A model generated the notes under the pieces. It did no database searches and had not been told where the DNA came from. It saw only the letters and a list, made by a program, of their open reading frames with translations. A stretch of 6,698 nucleotides of DNA from Bacteroidota bacterium (GTDB lineage: Bacteria > Bacteroidota > Bacteroidia > Bacteroidales > JAAYUG01): NCBI GenBank assembly GCA_021812865.1, contig JAKAMP010000159.1, forward strand, positions 1 to 6,698, written 5' to 3'. A program made the position numbers and the translations under genes. Shown piece after piece: positions 5,352-6,698 of the stretch. Within the stretch, counting starts at the first letter, position 1; each line of letters starts with the position of its first letter.

Positions 5352-6698
5352 TCCTCTATTCCATTGTTATTGTCAACGCTGAATATCTCTTCGATCAGCG
5401 CTGAATATTTCTCATAGAGGAATTTTCTTTTCAGCTTGAGAGTAGGGGAGAGTTCTCCGGTCTGAGGTGACCATTCATCGGTTACCAGTCTGAACCGCTT
5501 GATGCGCTCGGTTTGTCCAAGTGAGACGTTGATGGTGTTCACTTCTTTCTGGTAACGGGCAATCACCTGCGGGTTGCTTACCAGGTCGGTATTATCCTGT
5601 AACTGTACTTTATGGATGGATGCCCAGTTGTGAAGTAACTGTAAGTTAGGCACAATGAGTGCGCTGGCGAACTTCTGATTCTCACCCACCACAAAAACCT
5701 GTTCGATGAAGAATGATTCCTTGAATTTATTTTCAATGGCCTGGGGGGCAATGTATTTGCCGCTGGACATTTTGAATATTTCCTTTTTGCGGTCGGTGAT
5801 GCGGAGGTATTTGCCATCAACGAGAACCCCTATGTCTCCTGTATGAAGCCATCCGTCGGGTTCAATGGCTTCCCTGGTCATTTCCGGTTCCTTATAATAA
5901 CCCATCATCACATTGGGACCTTTGCACATGATCTCGCCATCTTGGGCAATCTTCACCTGCACGCCCTGGAAGATCGGTCCTACTGTACCTACACAGATTT
6001 CCCGGGTAACAATGTTGTTCACCGCAATGACCGGGGAGGTTTCAGTGAGTCCGTATCCTTCCGTCACGGCAATCCCGGCCGCTCCGAATACTCTTGAAAG
6101 GCGAGGCTGCAGCGCTGCTCCGCCCGAGAGGATGAGGCTTACATTTCCTCCCAGGGCTGCCCTCCATTTTTTGAAAACCAGTTTGTTTGCGATGTTGAGC
6201 TGTATCCGGTAAAACCAGTTGCCTGGTTGTACGTAATCATACCGCATTCCAAGATTTACTGACCAGAAAAAAATCTGTTTCCGGATATAGGGCAACCCCT
6301 TCCCTGTATTGATGATTTTCCCGTACACGTTTTCAAGTAAACGGGGAACGGTAATGAATACATGGGGTTTGATTTCTTTCAGGTTATCTGCAATGGTTCC
6401 CATGTTTTCTGCATAGTAAATTGAGATGCCTGCCATCTGGAACTGGTAGCCGACTGTGCGCTCAAAAATATGGCATACAGGCAGGAAACTCAGGGTACGG
6501 TGTTCAGACCCAAAGTTATGTACATTGGCTGCAGCCAGGGCATTGCTTACAATATTACGGTGCGAGAGCATCACTCCTTTTGGAAAACCAGTCGTTCCTG
6601 AGGTATAGATGATCGTAACCAGGTCTTCCGGAGTGACACTATTTTTCAACTCTTCAAGTGTATCCCGGAACTGGCTGCTCTTCTCCTTTCCCAGTTCA
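5348..6698 (-). CDS. Long-chain acyl-CoA synthetase, AMP-forming (5' end outside window)
   Basis: An ANL-superfamily adenylate-forming enzyme that activates a long-chain fatty acid first to acyl-AMP, then to acyl-CoA, for lipid synthesis or fatty-acid breakdown. The window holds the last 449 codons. Numbering from the first visible codon, landmarks are the P-loop YTSGTTGFPKG (31-41), GYGLTETSP (214-222, motif A4/A5), WLHTGDIG (283-290), the hinge and A8 region ITDRKKEIFKMSSGKYIAPQ (300-319), and the C-terminal SPTLKLKRK, whose first lysine (about 421) should be the adenylation lysine. The long insert before the GKYIAPQ-type hinge and the KLKRKFLYEKY ending fit the FAA1/FadD15-like long-chain group rather than acetyl-CoA synthetase or FadK. 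The frame is open to the right edge; the TTG at 6649 is an internal leucine codon, not a start. About 150 residues are probably missing, judging by the usual length near 600. Its TAG stop overlaps the symporter's TAA. Confidence 0.94.
   Translation of the reverse strand, partial: ELGKEKSSQFRDTLEELKNSVTPEDLVTIIYTSGTTGFPKGVMLSHRNIVSNALAAANVHNFGSEHRTLSFLPVCHIFERTVGYQFQMAGISIYYAENMGTIADNLKEIKPHVFITVPRLLENVYGKIINTGKGLPYIRKQIFFWSVNLGMRYDYVQPGNWFYRIQLNIANKLVFKKWRAALGGNVSLILSGGAALQPRLSRVFGAAGIAVTEGYGLTETSPVIAVNNIVTREICVGTVGPIFQGVQVKIAQDGEIMCKGPNVMMGYYKEPEMTREAIEPDGWLHTGDIGVLVDGKYLRITDRKKEIFKMSSGKYIAPQAIENKFKESFFIEQVFVVGENQKFASALIVPNLQLLHNWASIHKVQLQDNTDLVSNPQVIARYQKEVNTINVSLGQTERIKRFRLVTDEWSPQTGELSPTLKLKRKFLYEKYSALIEEIFSVDNNNGIED

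Noticed and set aside
6647..6649. TTG start codon for the acyl-CoA synthetase
   Set aside because: The frame continues open upstream to the window edge, and starting here would place the P-loop about 15 residues from the N-terminus, cutting off a domain the family always has. The gene is simply truncated by the window.
1..6698. A new multi-gene system such as a defence island, CRISPR or mobile element
   Set aside because: All six genes fall into known families, mostly housekeeping. No transposase, integrase, terminal repeat, spacer array or toxin-antitoxin pair is seen, and there is no functional thread joining the genes.

Overview
This window looks like ordinary chromosomal DNA from a member of the Bacteroidota, probably Bacteroidales or a related order. 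The reasons are the style of the proteins (a lysA with the NYACKALTN and ICETDTF signatures, an SSS-family symporter with the GLDQDMM and TADSALTALTTSF signatures), the lack of Shine-Dalgarno sites before the genes, and promoter-like TAnnTTTG elements, the −7 box of the Bacteroidota housekeeping sigma factor. The phylum call is an inference from these traits; no rRNA or other phylogenetic marker is present.

Layout, left to right. Positions 1-712 (minus) hold the first 237 codons of a GT2 glycosyltransferase, cut by the left edge. Positions 738-1682 (minus) encode an exported protein made almost entirely of TPR repeats. Positions 1754-3025 (minus) are lysA, diaminopimelate decarboxylase, the last step of lysine synthesis. 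Positions 3171-3791 (minus) are recR, a recombination mediator. A 108-bp divergent gap follows, then a 13-helix sodium:solute symporter on the plus strand (3900-5351). The symporter meets, tail to tail with a 4-bp overlap, a long-chain acyl-CoA synthetase on the minus strand (5348 to the right edge), which lacks its N-terminal part here.

The genes do not form one pathway. The glycosyltransferase and the TPR gene are 25 nt apart and are probably co-transcribed. lysA, recR, the TPR gene and the symporter each have a −7-like element 20-23 nt before the start codon, which suggests separate promoters with very short leaders. Coding density is high: the two longest gaps between genes are 145 bp (3026-3170) and 108 bp (3792-3899), and no stretch over 300 bp lacks a gene. 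I found no mobile element, CRISPR array, RNA gene or convincing intrinsic terminator. I saw no sign of an undescribed system; the findings are small observations on promoters, gene ends and one protein's C-terminus.
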